Positions 37,001 through 48,701 are shown, counted from the first letter of the stretch. The stretch: 48,701 nt of DNA from Pseudomonadota bacterium (GCA_029781595.1 JAKOWJ010000219.1:1-48701), one strand, 5' to 3'. Program-made: numbers and translations. Notes: a model not told the origin generated them from the sequence alone.

Positions 37001-37469
37001 ACTCTCGCGCCAGGGACTCCGCCCGCGCGGCATCGCCCGCCGCGAGGGCGGCCCCGACGTCGCCGCCTTCCGCGCCCGAGAGCACCAGCAGCCCCGGCAG
37101 GCCCTTGAGCCACTCGCGGCGCACCTCCGCGCGGCCGCGCCACTGGTTCTCGGCGTAGGCGCGGGTGAGGGTCTCGCACAGGGCCAGGTAGCCGGCACCG
37201 TCCCGGCAGAGCACGACGACGCGGTGGGGCTGGTCGCGGCTGCGCTCGTTGGTGAGGGCGAGGTCGCAGCCCACGATGGGCTGCACTCCCTTGGCCCGCG
37301 CCGCGAGGTAGAACTTCACGGCCCCGAAGAGGTTTCCCGCGTCCGTGATCGCCAGGGCCGGCATGCCGTCCGCGGCCGCGGCGGCCACCGCGTCGTCCAC
37401 GCGCGCCATGCCGTCCACGATCGAGTACTCCGTGTGCAGGCGCAGGTGGACGAATCGGGGAGCGGGCAT
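34056..37469 (-). CDS. dnaE: DNA polymerase III alpha subunit
   Basis: Replicative polymerase, 1137 aa (E. coli 1160). N-terminal PHP domain begins RFVHLRLHTEYSIVDG. The catalytic core contains GRGSGAGSLVAWSLGITGLDP, PDFDIDFCQDGRD (active-site aspartates) and FGTMAAKAVVRDVGRV. FNKSHSAAYALVAYQTAFLKA and the OB fold AAGVIYGVAMRNSRRGRMAV are near the C-terminus. It looks like DnaE1, not the DnaE2 of imuAB cassettes, by length and lack of neighbours. TAGAAT at 37500-37505 on the minus strand may be its -10. Confidence 0.97.
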   Translation of the reverse strand: MPAPRFVHLRLHTEYSIVDGMARVDDAVAAAAADGMPALAITDAGNLFGAVKFYLAARAKGVQPIVGCDLALTNERSRDQPHRVVVLCRDGAGYLALCETLTRAYAENQWRGRAEVRREWLKGLPGLLVLSGAEGGDVGAALAAGDAARAESLAREWAGDFPGAYYLEVQRAGPDRDSGAVRATAALAGRLGLPLVATHPVQFLRAEDFTAHEARVCIAQGWVLGDARRPRDFRPSQYFRTQAEMAELFADLPEALENTVEIARRCAFEFTLGKTRLPDFPTPGGQPVGQYLRTLALEGLEAHLAAAFPEAAQRDRERPRYLERLDYEVATIEQMGFPGYFLIVADFINWAKSNGVPVGPGRGSGAGSLVAWSLGITGLDPLRYELLFERFLNPERVSMPDFDIDFCQDGRDRVIEYVRGKYGAQSVSQIATFGTMAAKAVVRDVGRVLGMGFGEVDRIAKLIPFELGITLEKAIEAEPQLKALIEEQEEVAGLMRLARSLEGLTRNVGMHAGGVLIAPGKLTDFTPLYCAEGSAATVSQFDKDDVEKAGLVKFDFLGLTTLTIIAECERHVRAMGHPDFDIQAIPLDDPAAYRVFSSGNTVAIFQFESRGMRDLIMKARPDRLEDLIALNALYRPGPMDLIPEFIERKHGRSRWEYLDPRLKEILDPTYGVMTYQEHVMTIAQVIGGYTLGGADLLRRAMGKKKPEEMAKQREIFLKGATGGGLEASKATVLFDQMEKFAGYGFNKSHSAAYALVAYQTAFLKAHHAAAFCAANLSAVMNDTDKVQVVFDDARANGLEVLPPDVNQGGYRFAPLDAKRVRYGLGAVKGTGEQAIDNIVAAREAGGPFRDLGDFCRRVDRRIVNRRAMEALVKAGAFDALEPNRASLLASLGAALELAEKAERFASQTSLFGGAEEATAEAFELMRVPDWPERERLLAEKQSLGFYLSGHPFSQWREEIRRVARTPLADLRPANEPQMAAGVIYGVAMRNSRRGRMAVLTLDDGSARVEVVVFGELFHEKRAVIQEDQVVVVQGRVSQDDFSGGIRFTADKLMDLAEIRAQYARAIRLSINGQADSARLRAVLAPYTGGRCAVAIRYRNAQGECDIRLPEAYKVKVSSALLASLSEWLSESAVEVLY

Positions 37470-37529
37470 CGGGCGGGGCGCGAGGAGAATCGCCCCGAAA
37501 TTCTACACCGCGGGCCCGGCCGGGCCGGC

Positions 37530-38048
<519 letters not shown>

Positions 38049-39182
38049 TCAGGGCTTGACGGGAGCCGCGCGCCAGTCGCGGTACAGGTCGAGGTCGAAC
38101 CCGTCGGGATAGAACAGGTAGCCGGGCGCATGGCCGGGCTGGTCCGTGACCCCGTACTGCCAGGTGATCTTCTTGGTCGCCCGGTCGATCACGACCACGC
38201 GGTGGCGCAGGTCGTCGGCCACCAGGATGTCCCCGGTGCCCGGCAGCTCGCGAGCGAGCGAGGGGTGGTCGAGCATGGCGTCGCCGGATTTCGCGTCGTA
38301 CTGCCACAGGACCTTGCGCGTGCCCGGGTCGAAGATCACCACGCGGCCCGGCTTCACGAAGTCGGCCACGATGACGTGCCGGCCGTCGGCCGTGGGGAAC
38401 GCGTCCGACGGATAGCGGATGTTGGGCGCCTTCACGCTCCACACCACCCGGCCCTCCCGGGTGATGCGCGAGATCCACGCCTCGCGGATCTCCGAGACCA
38501 GGATGTCTCCGCCCGGCAGGGGCGTGGCGCCGTTGGGCGAGGCGAGCCGGTGCGGCGGATCGTGCCGGCAGTCGCCGGGCTTGCCCCACTGCGTGGCGAT
38601 GGCGTTGGTGGCCGGGTCGATGATGAGCACGCGGCAGTTGCGGATGTCGGCGGTGAGGAACTTGCCGTCGGAGAGCAGGTGCGCGTCGTCGGGGTAGTTG
38701 AGGAAGCCGGCCTTCGAGCCCTTCTGCTCGGGCACGCCGTAGGTCCAGACGAGCTCGCGCTTGTCGTAGTCCACGATGTGCACGTCGTAGTTGTCCTCCT
38801 CGCTCACCGCGAGGCGCCGGCCGTCCTCCGAGAAGTTCACGTCCTCGTTGCCGCTGTAGACCGTGAGGTTCGGCGAAGGGAATTCCCACACCACGCGCTT
38901 GTCGGGCGTGATCTCGATCAGGCGGTTGTTGCGGCGGTCGGCGATCACGATGGGCCACGGCAGGGGCTTGCCCCACGAGGCCACCGGCGCGGCGCGACTG
39001 CCCGTCACCGCCGGGACCGGCGGCAGCTCCACGCCGCTCGAGACGGCGCCGGCGCCCTTGGGGTCGTCGATCTTGCGCCCCACGAGCTCGGCAGGCGGCG
39101 AGGCGAGCGCGAGGCCCGCGGCCAGGGCGGACGTCGCGGCGAAGGCGAGTGTCCGGGTGGTACGCAGCGTGGTCGTGTTCAT
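38049..39182 (-). CDS. Secreted NHL/PQQ-like beta-propeller protein
   Basis: 377 aa with a signal peptide (MNTTTLRTTRTLAFAATSAL, Ala-rich, cleavage near residue 28). The rest consists of propeller-like repeats: IVIADRRNNRLIEITPDKRV, VHIVDYDKRELVWTYG, VLIIDPATNAIATQWG, VVIFDPGTRKVLWQYD and VVVIDRATKKITWQYG. Each repeat ends with an aromatic-Trp signature, much like arylsulfotransferase and PQQ-type propellers. No catalytic residue is obvious; it may be a periplasmic binding or scaffolding protein. Upstream of tadA, separated by 54 bases. Confidence 0.85.
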   Translation of the reverse strand: MNTTTLRTTRTLAFAATSALAAGLALASPPAELVGRKIDDPKGAGAVSSGVELPPVPAVTGSRAAPVASWGKPLPWPIVIADRRNNRLIEITPDKRVVWEFPSPNLTVYSGNEDVNFSEDGRRLAVSEEDNYDVHIVDYDKRELVWTYGVPEQKGSKAGFLNYPDDAHLLSDGKFLTADIRNCRVLIIDPATNAIATQWGKPGDCRHDPPHRLASPNGATPLPGGDILVSEIREAWISRITREGRVVWSVKAPNIRYPSDAFPTADGRHVIVADFVKPGRVVIFDPGTRKVLWQYDAKSGDAMLDHPSLARELPGTGDILVADDLRHRVVVIDRATKKITWQYGVTDQPGHAPGYLFYPDGFDLDLYRDWRAAPVKP

Positions 39183-39266
39183 GCCCGCCAGCGTACTGGG
39201 GCGTCCCCTCCGGCATTTGATCGGCGGCAAGATCCGCGCGAGGATGCGGCCAGGAGGAGCGGACCG

Positions 39267-40226
39267 GTGATCTGGGGCGAGGAGCGGTTCGTCGGCGAGG
39301 ACATGCCGGCCGCGCTCGAGGCGCGCATCGCGGCGGAGGCCGCGCGAATCGCCGCGAGCGCCTGGCTCGGCCTCGGTCCCGCCGCGGGCGGCCTTCGCTG
39401 GTCGGTGCGCGTCACGGCGGGCTCGGCCCGCCAGGCCGTCCTGCACCTCGACACGCTGGAAGGCGGGCCACGCGCGCCCGTCGGCCCCTTCCTCGTGGCC
39501 CGCCTGGTGTCCACGCCCCGCGACCCGGCGCTCGCCCGCCGCGACCGTGCCAGCCGCCACGCACCGGCCCGCCTGCAGGCCGGAGGCCGCCTGTCGCTGC
39601 TGTTGCAGGACTGGTACTTCGTGCCGGCAGGCTCCGCCCGGGAGAAGGACATCCTCCTGCCCCAATTCGTGCTGCTGCCCGAGGGATCCGAGGAAGCCGA
39701 CCGCTGGATACTCGAGATCGGCGGCCTGGTCGTGCTCGAGGACGGACTGATCACGACGCCCGTCGCCGTCGACGTCGAGGCCGGGCGCATCGGGTGGTCG
39801 GGGCGCTCGGAGCTGTGGCACCCGTCCCGGGGCTTCGATTTCCCCGAGGAAGGCGGGCCCTTCGGCCAGGCCCCGCTGCGGCTGGTGGGCACGGCGGACC
39901 GGATGGCCCCGAACCCGCGCTCGGCGAAGGGCGCTTCGATCCGCCTGAAGGCGGCGAAGTACTACCTGTGCCCGCACTGCCGCAACCGCACGCGGGTGGT
40001 TCCCTTGCGCCTCGCGCCCGACGCGGAAGGGCGCACGCCCCCGTCGACCCTGCCGAAGGTGCTCGCGGACCGGCTGGATGCCTTCCATCCGGTGCGCTCC
40101 CTCTCCTACGACTTCCGCTGCGCCCGCTGTGAAAGGCCCGTGCGCGTCCTCTACGAGTGGTCGGAGATCGGCATGGGGGGCCCCTGGCATCCCGTCGTCA
40201 CGGGCTTCGTCGAGACGGATGCCTAG
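39267..40226 (+). CDS. Hypothetical protein with C-terminal split zinc ribbon
   Basis: 319 aa, not recognised. The start is GTG at 39267, with AGGAGG 9 bases upstream. The N-terminal two-thirds is beta-rich with tryptophans (LLLQDWYFVPAG, RWILEIGGLVVLEDG, GRSELWHPSRGFDFP). Near the end are two CxxC pairs, YLCPHC (about residues 234-238) and FRCARC (about 288-292), about 50 residues apart, that could bind one zinc. No signal peptide. It stands alone on the plus strand between two minus-strand blocks, so context gives no clue. Confidence 0.8.
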   Translation: MIWGEERFVGEDMPAALEARIAAEAARIAASAWLGLGPAAGGLRWSVRVTAGSARQAVLHLDTLEGGPRAPVGPFLVARLVSTPRDPALARRDRASRHAPARLQAGGRLSLLLQDWYFVPAGSAREKDILLPQFVLLPEGSEEADRWILEIGGLVVLEDGLITTPVAVDVEAGRIGWSGRSELWHPSRGFDFPEEGGPFGQAPLRLVGTADRMAPNPRSAKGASIRLKAAKYYLCPHCRNRTRVVPLRLAPDAEGRTPPSTLPKVLADRLDAFHPVRSLSYDFRCARCERPVRVLYEWSEIGMGGPWHPVVTGFVETDA

Positions 40227-40256
40227 CGGTGGCGGCCGTCGCCGGCCGCCCCGCGG

Positions 40257-41666
40257 CTACCGCGACAGCGCCACCAGCACCTCGTCGAGCATCTTCTTGG
40301 CGTCGCCGAAGAGCATGCGGTTGTTCTCCTTGTAGAAGAGCGGGTTGTCCACGCCCGCGTATCCCGAGGCCATCGAGCGCTTCATCACGATCGATGTCCG
40401 GGCCTTCCACACCTCGAGCACCGGCATGCCCGCGATGGGGCTCGCGGGATCGTCCTGCGCCGCCGGGTTCACGATGTCGTTGGCGCCGATGACCATCGAG
40501 ACGTCCGTGTCGGGGAAGTCCTCGTTGATCTCGTCCATCTCCATCACGATGTCGTAGGGCACCTTGGCCTCGGCGAGCAGCACGTTCATGTGCCCGGGCA
40601 TGCGGCCGGCCACCGGGTGGATGCCGAAGCGCACGTTCACGCCCTTCTCGCGCAGGAGCTTCGTGATCTCGTAGACGGTGTGCTGCGCCTGCGCCACCGC
40701 CATGCCGTAGCCCGGCACGATGATGACGTTCTTGGCCTCGCGCAGCATCTCCGCTGTCTCGGCGGCGCTGATCGGCGTCACCTCCCCGGCGGGCTCGCCC
40801 GCGCCCTTGGCCGCCGGCGCGCCGCCGCCGGTGCCGAAGCCGCCCGCGATCACGCTGATGAAGTTGCGGTTCATCGCCCGGCACATGATGTACGAGAGGA
40901 TGGCGCCCGACGAGCCCACCAGCGCCCCCGTCACGATGAGCAGGTCGTTGGACAGCATGAAGCCCGTGGCCGCGGCCGCCCAGCCCGAGTAGCTGTTGAG
41001 CATGGACACCACCACCGGCATGTCCGCGCCGCCGATGGCCATCACCATGTGCACGCCGAAGAGCAGCGCGATCACCGTCATCACCACGAGCGGCGTCATG
41101 CCCGAGGCGATGTCGTGGGCGTGGATGAACTCGCGGCCGAACCAGATCACGACGAGCAGGCCAGCGAGGTTGAGCCAGTGGCGCCCCGGCAGCAGCACGG
41201 GCTTGCCGCCGATGCGGGCCGAGAGCTTTCCGAAGGCGATCACCGAGCCCGAGAAGGTCACGGCGCCGATGAGGATCCCCACGTAGATCTCCACCTCGTG
41301 GATCGTCTTCTCCACGCCCGTGAAGGCGACGGACGTGTCGATGTAGCTCGCGAAGCCCACGAGGCAGGCCGCCAGGCCCACCAGGCTGTGCATGATGGCC
41401 ACCAGCTCGGGCATCTGCGTCATCTGCACGGCGCGGGCGGCATACAGGCCGATCGTGCCGCCGACGACCATCGCGCCGACGAGCCAGGGGATGCCGGCGC
41501 CGGTCACGCGCGGACCGAGGACGGTCGCGAGCACCGCGATCGTCATGCCGATCACGCCGTACAGGTTGCCGCGGCGCGAGGTCTCGGGGTTCGACAGGCC
41601 GCCGAGGCTGAGGATGAAGAGGATGGTGGCGCCGATGTAGGCGACGGTGACGAGGCTGGGATTCAT
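40257..41666 (-). CDS. pntB: NAD(P) transhydrogenase subunit beta
   Basis: 469 aa proton-pumping transhydrogenase subunit. Domain II comprises about nine membrane helices from [20 protein letters not shown]; the stretch [20 protein letters not shown] contains the conserved proton-path His region. The NADPH-binding domain III (about 295-469) includes [39 protein letters not shown] and [12 protein letters not shown]. Pairs with pntA 16 bases upstream. Produces NADPH at the cost of the proton gradient. Confidence 0.97.
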   Translation of the reverse strand: MNPSLVTVAYIGATILFILSLGGLSNPETSRRGNLYGVIGMTIAVLATVLGPRVTGAGIPWLVGAMVVGGTIGLYAARAVQMTQMPELVAIMHSLVGLAACLVGFASYIDTSVAFTGVEKTIHEVEIYVGILIGAVTFSGSVIAFGKLSARIGGKPVLLPGRHWLNLAGLLVVIWFGREFIHAHDIASGMTPLVVMTVIALLFGVHMVMAIGGADMPVVVSMLNSYSGWAAAATGFMLSNDLLIVTGALVGSSGAILSYIMCRAMNRNFISVIAGGFGTGGGAPAAKGAGEPAGEVTPISAAETAEMLREAKNVIIVPGYGMAVAQAQHTVYEITKLLREKGVNVRFGIHPVAGRMPGHMNVLLAEAKVPYDIVMEMDEINEDFPDTDVSMVIGANDIVNPAAQDDPASPIAGMPVLEVWKARTSIVMKRSMASGYAGVDNPLFYKENNRMLFGDAKKMLDEVLVALSR

Positions 41667-41682
41667 GGTCGCTCTCCCCGGC

Positions 41683-43266
41683 CTACTTGCGGAACATAGC
41701 CAGCATGCGACGCGTCACCGCGAAGCCGCCGAACATGTTGATCGAGGTGAGCGCGATGCCCGCGACGGCGATCCAGCGGATCAGCTCGTCCGGGCGGCCG
41801 CCCCCCGACTCCGGCGGCGCGATCTGCACGAGCGCGCCGATGACGATGATGCTCGAGATCGCGTTGGTCACGCTCATGAGCGGCGTGTGCAGCGAGGGCG
41901 TGACGTTCCAGATCACCATGTAGCCCACGAAGCAGGCGAGCACGAACACCGTGAGGTGCCCCAGGAAGGCCGCGGGCGCGTAGGCGCCGACGAACGCGAA
42001 GGCGATCGCCCCGATTCCGAAGACCGTGGCGAGCGCCCCGGCCGACATGGGCTCGCCGGCGCCGTGGCCGTGCCCCTTGGCCGCGGGCGGCGCAGCCGCC
42101 GGCTTGGCGGCGGGCGGCGGCGCCGCCGGCAGCTTCGGCGGCGGGGCGGGCCAGGTCACGGCACCGTCCTTGATGACCGTGAGGCCGCGGATGGCGTCGT
42201 CCTCCATGTTCACGTTGATCACGCCGTCCTTGGTCTTGCACAGCTCCTCGGTCAGGCGCAGCAGGTTCGTCGAATAGAGTGTCGACGACTGCTTGGCGAG
42301 CCGGCTCGCGAGATCCGTGTAGCCGATGATGGTGACGCCGTGCCGGACCACCGCCTCGCCGGGCACCGTGAGCTCGCAGTTGCCGCCCTGCTCGCCCGCC
42401 ATGTCGACGATCACGCTGCCCGGCTTCATGGTCTGCACCATGTCGGCCGTGATGAGCTTGGGCGCCGGCTTGCCCGGGATGAGCGCGGTGGTGATGATGA
42501 TGTCGACCTCGCTCGCCTGCTTGGCGTACATCTCGCGCTGGGCCTTCTGGAAGCCCTCGCTCATCACCTTGGCGTAGCCGCCGCCGCCCGAGCCTTCCTC
42601 CTCGTAGTCGACCTTCACGAACTCGCCGCCCAGGCTCTTCACCTGGTCGGCGACCTCGGCGCGCGTGTCGTTGGCGCGCACGATGGCGCCCAGGTTCGCG
42701 GCCGTGCCGATGGCGGCGAGGCCCGCGACGCCGGCCCCCGCGATGAACACCTTGGCCGGCGGGACCTTGCCCGCGGCGGTGATCTGCCCGCTGAAGAACC
42801 GCCCGAAGGCATTGGCGGCCTCGATGACCGCGCGGTAGCCGCTGATGCCGGCCATGGAGGTGAGCGCGTCCATCTTCTGCGCGCGCGAGAGCTGGCGCGG
42901 CAGGCAGTCGATGGCGAGCACGGTGGCCTTCCTCGCGGCGAGCTGCTGCATCAGCTCGGGGTTCTGCGCCGGCCAGATGAAGCTCACGAGCGTCTGCCCC
43001 TCGCGGACGCGCGCAACCTCCTCGGCGTTCGGCCCGCGCACCTTGAAGACGATGTCCGCCCTCGACCAGAGCGCGGCGGCGTCGGGCACGATGTCCGCGC
43101 CGGCCGCGCGGTAGGTGTCGTCGCCGAAGTTGGCGGCCTCTCCCGCCCCGGACTCGACGAGGACGCCGAATCCGAGCTTCCTCAGCTTCTCGACCACGTC
43201 CGGCACCGTGGCCACCCGCTTCTCGCCCGCGAACGTCTCGCGCGGCACCCCGATCTGCAGCGACAT
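41683..43266 (-). CDS. pntA: NAD(P) transhydrogenase subunit alpha (PntAA-PntAB in one chain)
   Basis: 527 aa. N-terminal NAD-binding domain I ([38 protein letters not shown]) and a C-terminal membrane part with four helices ([17 protein letters not shown] onward), so alpha1 and alpha2 are fused as in E. coli (510 aa). The linker is unusually rich in Pro, Ala and Lys (about residues 366-400) and ends in GHGHGAG. Start [10 protein letters not shown] has GGGGAG upstream. Confidence 0.96.
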   Translation of the reverse strand: MSLQIGVPRETFAGEKRVATVPDVVEKLRKLGFGVLVESGAGEAANFGDDTYRAAGADIVPDAAALWSRADIVFKVRGPNAEEVARVREGQTLVSFIWPAQNPELMQQLAARKATVLAIDCLPRQLSRAQKMDALTSMAGISGYRAVIEAANAFGRFFSGQITAAGKVPPAKVFIAGAGVAGLAAIGTAANLGAIVRANDTRAEVADQVKSLGGEFVKVDYEEEGSGGGGYAKVMSEGFQKAQREMYAKQASEVDIIITTALIPGKPAPKLITADMVQTMKPGSVIVDMAGEQGGNCELTVPGEAVVRHGVTIIGYTDLASRLAKQSSTLYSTNLLRLTEELCKTKDGVINVNMEDDAIRGLTVIKDGAVTWPAPPPKLPAAPPPAAKPAAAPPAAKGHGHGAGEPMSAGALATVFGIGAIAFAFVGAYAPAAFLGHLTVFVLACFVGYMVIWNVTPSLHTPLMSVTNAISSIIVIGALVQIAPPESGGGRPDELIRWIAVAGIALTSINMFGGFAVTRRMLAMFRK

Positions 43267-43324
43267 GTGCGTCTCTCCCCCGAACGATGCTCAGCCTGTT
43301 GTCAAAGGCGCAAGGATACCCAAT

Positions 43325-44902
43325 TCACTCCCACTCGATCGTCGCCGGCGGCTTGGACGAGACGTCGTAGACCACGCGGTTGATTCCCCGCACCTCGTTG
43401 ATGATGCGGTTGGACACGCGCCCCAGCAGGTCGTAGGGCAGCTGCGCCCAGTGGGCCGTCATGAAGTCCGTCGTCTGGACCGCGCGCAGGGCCACCACGT
43501 GGTCGTAGGTGCGCCCGTCGCCCATCACGCCGACCGAGCGCACGGGCAGGAACACCGCGAAGGCCTGCGCGACCTTGTCGTACCAGGACGTGCCGCCGGC
43601 GTCCGTGGCGCGCCGCAGCTCCTCGATGAAGATGGCGTCCGCCCGCTGCAGGAGCGCCGCGTGCTCGGCCTTCACCTCGCCCAGGATGCGCACGCCCAGC
43701 CCCGGGCCGGGGAACGGGTGGCGGAAGACCATCTCGCGCGGCAGGCCCAGCTCGAGGCCGAGGGCGCGCACCTCGTCCTTGAAGAGCTCGCGCAGCGGCT
43801 CGAGCAGCTTCAGGTGCAGCGTCTCCGGGAGCCCCCCCACGTTGTGGTGGCTCTTGATGGTCACGGCCTTCTTGGTCTTGGCGCCCGCGGACTCGATCAC
43901 GTCCGGGTAGATCGTGCCCTGCGCGAGCCACTTGGCGGCCGGCAGCTTCTTCGCCTCGGCCTGGAAGACCTCGACGAAGAGGCGGCCGATGATCTTGCGC
44001 TTCCGCTCGGGGTCCGCCACTCCCGCGAGCTCCCGGTAGAAGGTCTCCGAGGCGTTCACGCGGTCCACCTTCACGCCCATGTGCCGGGCGAAGGTGTCCA
44101 TGACCTGGTCGCCCTCGTCCAGGCGCAGCAGCCCCGTGTCGACGAAGATGCAGGTGAGCTGGTCGCCGATGGCCTTGTGCAGGAGCGCGGCCGCGACCGC
44201 GGAGTCCACGCCGCCGGAAAGGCCCAGGATCACCTCCTCCCGGCCCACCTGCTCGCGGATGCGCGCCACGGCCTGCGGCACGAACTCTGGCATGTTCCAG
44301 TGCCGGTCGCACCCGCAGATGTCGTGCACGAAGCGCTCGTAGAGGGCCTGGCCCTGCTTCGTGTGCGTGACCTCGGGATGGAACTGCACCGCGTAGAAGC
44401 GCCGCGAGTCGTCGAACATGCCGGCGATGGGGCACGCGTCGTTCGAGGCCATCACCGCGAATCCCGGCGGCAGCTTCGTCACCTTGTCGCCGTGGCTCAT
44501 CCACACGTCGAGCAGGCCGTGCCCTTCGGCGTTCACGCGGTCCTGGATGCCGTCGAGCAGCCGCGAGTGCCCGCGGGCGCGGATCTCGGCGTAGCCGAAC
44601 TCGCGCACTTTCCCGTTCTCCACCTCGCCGCCGAGCTGCGCCGCCATCGTCTGCATGCCGTAGCAGATGCCGAGCACCGGGACGCCCGCCTCGAAGACGA
44701 ACGGATCGGCCGCCGGCGGGGTGTCCCCGGTGACCGAGGCGTGGCTGCCGGACAGGATGATGCCCTTGGGCGCGAAGGCCCGGATGAAGGCCTCGCCCAC
44801 GTCGTGCTCGTGCAGCTCGCAGTACACGCCGGCCTCGCGCACGCGCCGCGCGATGAGCTGGGCGACCTGGGAGCCGAAGTCGAGGATGAGGATCTTGTCC
44901 AT
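43325..44902 (-). CDS. guaA: GMP synthase (glutamine-hydrolysing)
   Basis: 525 aa, converts XMP to GMP. N-terminal class I glutamine amidotransferase with Cys80 in GICYGMQ and the His-x-Glu pair in FHPEVTHT. The ATP-pyrophosphatase domain starts at [11 protein letters not shown], and the C-terminal dimer domain ends [19 protein letters not shown]. Downstream of guaB in the usual guaBA order; AGGAAAG provides the ribosome site. The gap holds an 8-bp hairpin. Confidence 0.98.
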   Translation of the reverse strand: MDKILILDFGSQVAQLIARRVREAGVYCELHEHDVGEAFIRAFAPKGIILSGSHASVTGDTPPAADPFVFEAGVPVLGICYGMQTMAAQLGGEVENGKVREFGYAEIRARGHSRLLDGIQDRVNAEGHGLLDVWMSHGDKVTKLPPGFAVMASNDACPIAGMFDDSRRFYAVQFHPEVTHTKQGQALYERFVHDICGCDRHWNMPEFVPQAVARIREQVGREEVILGLSGGVDSAVAAALLHKAIGDQLTCIFVDTGLLRLDEGDQVMDTFARHMGVKVDRVNASETFYRELAGVADPERKRKIIGRLFVEVFQAEAKKLPAAKWLAQGTIYPDVIESAGAKTKKAVTIKSHHNVGGLPETLHLKLLEPLRELFKDEVRALGLELGLPREMVFRHPFPGPGLGVRILGEVKAEHAALLQRADAIFIEELRRATDAGGTSWYDKVAQAFAVFLPVRSVGVMGDGRTYDHVVALRAVQTTDFMTAHWAQLPYDLLGRVSNRIINEVRGINRVVYDVSSKPPATIEWE

Positions 44903-44922
44903 GCGTCTTTCCTAAATGCCGA

Positions 44923-44941
44923 GCGGCGCCAGTGGCGCCGC
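44923..44941 (-). other. Intercistronic hairpin between guaB and guaA
   Basis: GCGGCGCC (44923-44930) and GGCGCCGC (44934-44941) form a perfect 8-bp stem with a 3-base loop. On the minus strand only ATTT follows, so it is not a standard terminator. It may stabilise the guaB message or reduce guaA expression. Confidence 0.45.
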
Positions 44942-44972
44942 CCGGGGTTCGCGCGTGGCCGGCATCCCGCGC

Positions 44973-46946
<1,974 letters not shown>

Positions 46947-46950
<4 letters not shown>

Positions 46951-47387
46951 AACGAACCATCGTCTCCGCCTGCCTGCTCGCGGCCTGCCTGCCGGCCGCG
47001 GCGCAGCTCTACAAGTGGGTCGACAAGGACGGCCGCGTGACCTACTCCGACCGTCCGCCGCCGGCGGCGCAGTCCAAGCAGCTCGATTTCGGCCCGCTGG
47101 GCTCTCCCGCGGCCGCCAAGAGCGCGATCGACAAGGACAAGGACCTCGAGAAGAACCGCCTCGAGGCGCGCAAGAAGGAGCAGGCCGCCGAGGACAAGGC
47201 GCGCAAGGCCCAGGTCGACGAGGAGAACTGCAAGCGCGCGCGGGCCTACCTGCAGACGGTGACGGCGGGCGGCCGCATCGCCACCTACGACGAGAAGGGC
47301 GAGCGCACGCTGCTCACCGACGAGCAGATCGAGCAGGAGCGCGTGAAGGCGCAGAAGGCCGTCGACGAGTCGTGCAAGTCCTCCTGA
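46947..47387 (+). CDS. DUF4124 domain-containing protein
   Basis: 146 aa with a signal peptide (MKRTIVSACLLAACLPAAAQ) and a DUF4124 segment LYKWVDKDGRVTYSDRPPP, a short SH3-like stretch found in many proteobacterial envelope proteins. It is followed by a charged helical region (DKDLEKNRLEARKKEQAAED) that may be a coiled coil. AAGGAG lies 7 bases upstream of the ATG. Downstream of the lipoprotein and 40 bases before the FimV-like gene. Confidence 0.9.
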
Positions 47388-47427
47388 CCTGAAGGCGGCA
47401 GCGCCCGGAAGAGGCGAAGGCAAACCC

Positions 47428-48701
47428 ATGGTGGCGCACCGGTCGATCGTGGCAAGGCGGCTCCTGGCCGTCCTCGCGCCCGCGCTCGCGCTGCCCGCGG
47501 CCGCGATGGGGCTGGGAGAGATCACCCTGCATTCGCGCCTCGGCGAGCCGTTCGACGCCACGATCGTGCTCGTGCCGGGCCGGGAGAGCGCGCCGCGCCC
47601 GGACTGCTTCGGCGTCGGTCGTCCCCGCGCCGACGACCTGCCCGCCCTGCCGCCCGCGACCTTCGCGCTGGAGCCCGGCGAGGGCGCACCGAGACTTCGC
47701 ATCCGCACCGCGATGCCGGTGGGCGAGCCGGCAGTGCGGCTGCGCCTCGTGGCCTCGTGCGACGGCCGGACTTCCGCCTCGCGCCATTACGACATCCTGC
47801 TCGATCCGCGGCCGCAGTCGCCGACGCCGGCCTTCCGCTCGGCGCCCGGCGACACGCTCGCCTCGCTCGCCCGGTCGATCTACCCGCGTGAGCGCCGCGC
47901 CCGGGCCGCCTACGTGACGGCGATCCGCGCGGCCAATCCCCCGCTCGCGCGCCTGGCCGCGGACGAGCCGATTCCGCCCGGCACGGCCGTGGCGCTGCCG
48001 GACCTGCGCGAATTCGCGAACCGTCTCGCCGCGCCCGGCGCGCCCTCGCCCAGCAGGGCACCGGCCGCGCCGCGCAATCCGCCGCGGGAGCGCGCGGCGC
48101 CCCCGGCCGCTTCGGAGGCGCCGGCAGGCACCCAGGCTCCGGCGCCCAAGAGCGCGCCGGCGCCGGTCGCCCCTCTCCCGTCCAGGCCGGCGCCGCCCGC
48201 GAAAGGCGCGCCCGCCAAGCCTGCCGCTCCCGCCGGAGGATTCGTGCTGCGCCTCTCCTCGTCGCCGGTGGACCTGAGCCGCAGCCGCGGCATCGACGAC
48301 CGGCAACGCGCGGCGCTGCGCGAGCGGCTGCTGGTGCTCGACGCGGACGACCAGGTGGCGGCGCTGCTGTCCATGCGCCACAGCCTGAAGCAGCTCGAAG
48401 GCCGGGTCGCGGAACTGCAGCTCAAGCTCTCCCGCCTCCCGACCCTGCCGATTCCGGGCGAGCCTGCCGGAACCGCACCCCAGCCCGCGAAGCCCGGCGC
48501 AGCCGTTTCGCCCCTCGCTGCGCCCGGACCGGCGCCGGTGACCGCCGCAACCGAGTCCCGGCCCGCTTCGGCCACGCCCGCGGCGAATCCGCCGGCCCCG
48601 GTCGCGGCGAAACCGCCACCGGCGAAGCCGGCGGCCGCCCCACCGGAACCGTCGCCCGCGCCGGCCGCGCCCGCGCCGGACGGCCCGCCCAACTGGCTCT
48701 G
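47428..48701 (+). CDS. FimV-like protein, N-terminal part only (window ends)
   Basis: 424 codons, with no stop before the window edge. A signal-peptide-like hydrophobic start (LLAVLAPALALPAAAMG) leads to GLGEITLHSRLGEPFDATIV, the FimV/TadG-type N-terminal domain. SAPGDTLASLARSIYPRERR near residue 138 is a LysM-like peptidoglycan-binding segment. From about 200 the protein is Pro/Ala-rich, with a coiled-coil patch (HSLKQLEGRVAELQLKLSRL). FimV proteins organise polar complexes and type IV pili. The C-terminal half is not visible. Confidence 0.85.
   Translation, partial: MVAHRSIVARRLLAVLAPALALPAAAMGLGEITLHSRLGEPFDATIVLVPGRESAPRPDCFGVGRPRADDLPALPPATFALEPGEGAPRLRIRTAMPVGEPAVRLRLVASCDGRTSASRHYDILLDPRPQSPTPAFRSAPGDTLASLARSIYPRERRARAAYVTAIRAANPPLARLAADEPIPPGTAVALPDLREFANRLAAPGAPSPSRAPAAPRNPPRERAAPPAASEAPAGTQAPAPKSAPAPVAPLPSRPAPPAKGAPAKPAAPAGGFVLRLSSSPVDLSRSRGIDDRQRAALRERLLVLDADDQVAALLSMRHSLKQLEGRVAELQLKLSRLPTLPIPGEPAGTAPQPAKPGAAVSPLAAPGPAPVTAATESRPASATPAANPPAPVAAKPPPAKPAAAPPEPSPAPAAPAPDGPPNWL

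Overview
This is a GC-rich (roughly 70 percent by eye) chromosomal segment from a free-living proteobacterium, most likely a betaproteobacterium of the Burkholderiales or a nearby order. The arguments are gene content and order: divergent apbC/metG, the M48 peptidase - phhB - rsgA run next to orn, an orphan Bug-type binding protein, TRAP transport, DUF6494 and DUF6352 proteins, and a one-piece PntA. I see no rRNA, tRNA, insertion sequence, prophage or CRISPR array. Genes are tightly packed, many overlap by 4 bases (ATGA/GTGA), and no gene-free gap exceeds about 250 bases.

Layout. 1-1445 (minus): lexA and a truncated recA, with a striking promoter/operator in front of lexA. 1476-6926 (minus): ugpBAEC glycerol-3-phosphate ABC transporter, then an acetyltransferase and pncC. 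7095-9323 (minus): a MoaD/ThiS-like small protein coupled to an Asp-box propeller protein, and a conserved unknown. 9404-14059: glpK, convergent orn, then M48 peptidase, phhB and rsgA. 14064-18266 (minus): AmmeMemoRadiSam trio plus an M14 carboxypeptidase. 18316-21975: TRAP transporter dctMQP divergent from an IclR regulator. 21988-24005: a CobD-like membrane protein and an orphan Bug binding protein. 24023-29180 (minus): one probable transcription unit from a TATACT box to a T6 terminator: Arg-rich leader ORF, ornithine-type decarboxylase, thioesterase, DUF6352, an 80-residue unknown, DUF6494, a PLP dehydratase and an acyltransferase, ending in a hairpin-rich 3' region. 29253-39182: dcd and apbC, divergent metG, a release-factor-like protein, acylphosphatase, then dnaE, tadA and a secreted propeller protein on the minus strand. 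39267-48701: an unknown zinc-ribbon protein, pntAB, guaBA, and a plus-strand envelope cluster ending in a truncated FimV-like gene.

How the genes work together. Glycerol-3-phosphate uptake (ugp) and glycerol phosphorylation (glpK) feed the same pool. The TRAP importer and IclR regulator form a self-contained carboxylate-uptake unit. pntAB and guaBA supply NADPH and GMP. Most other genes are housekeeping (translation, replication, RNA turnover, Fe-S assembly, dUTP control).

The least explained items are: (1) a LexA with a divergent DNA-binding domain and GAAC-N4-GTTC operators, one of which fills the lexA promoter spacer; (2) a 37-codon Arg-rich ORF with a perfect Shine-Dalgarno that overlaps the decarboxylase start; (3) the MoaD/ThiS - Asp-box propeller pair with no activating enzyme nearby; (4) the hairpin array at 24067-24260; (5) the AmmeMemoRadiSam cluster, conserved but without an agreed function. 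None of these is proven here; each rests on sequence reading only.
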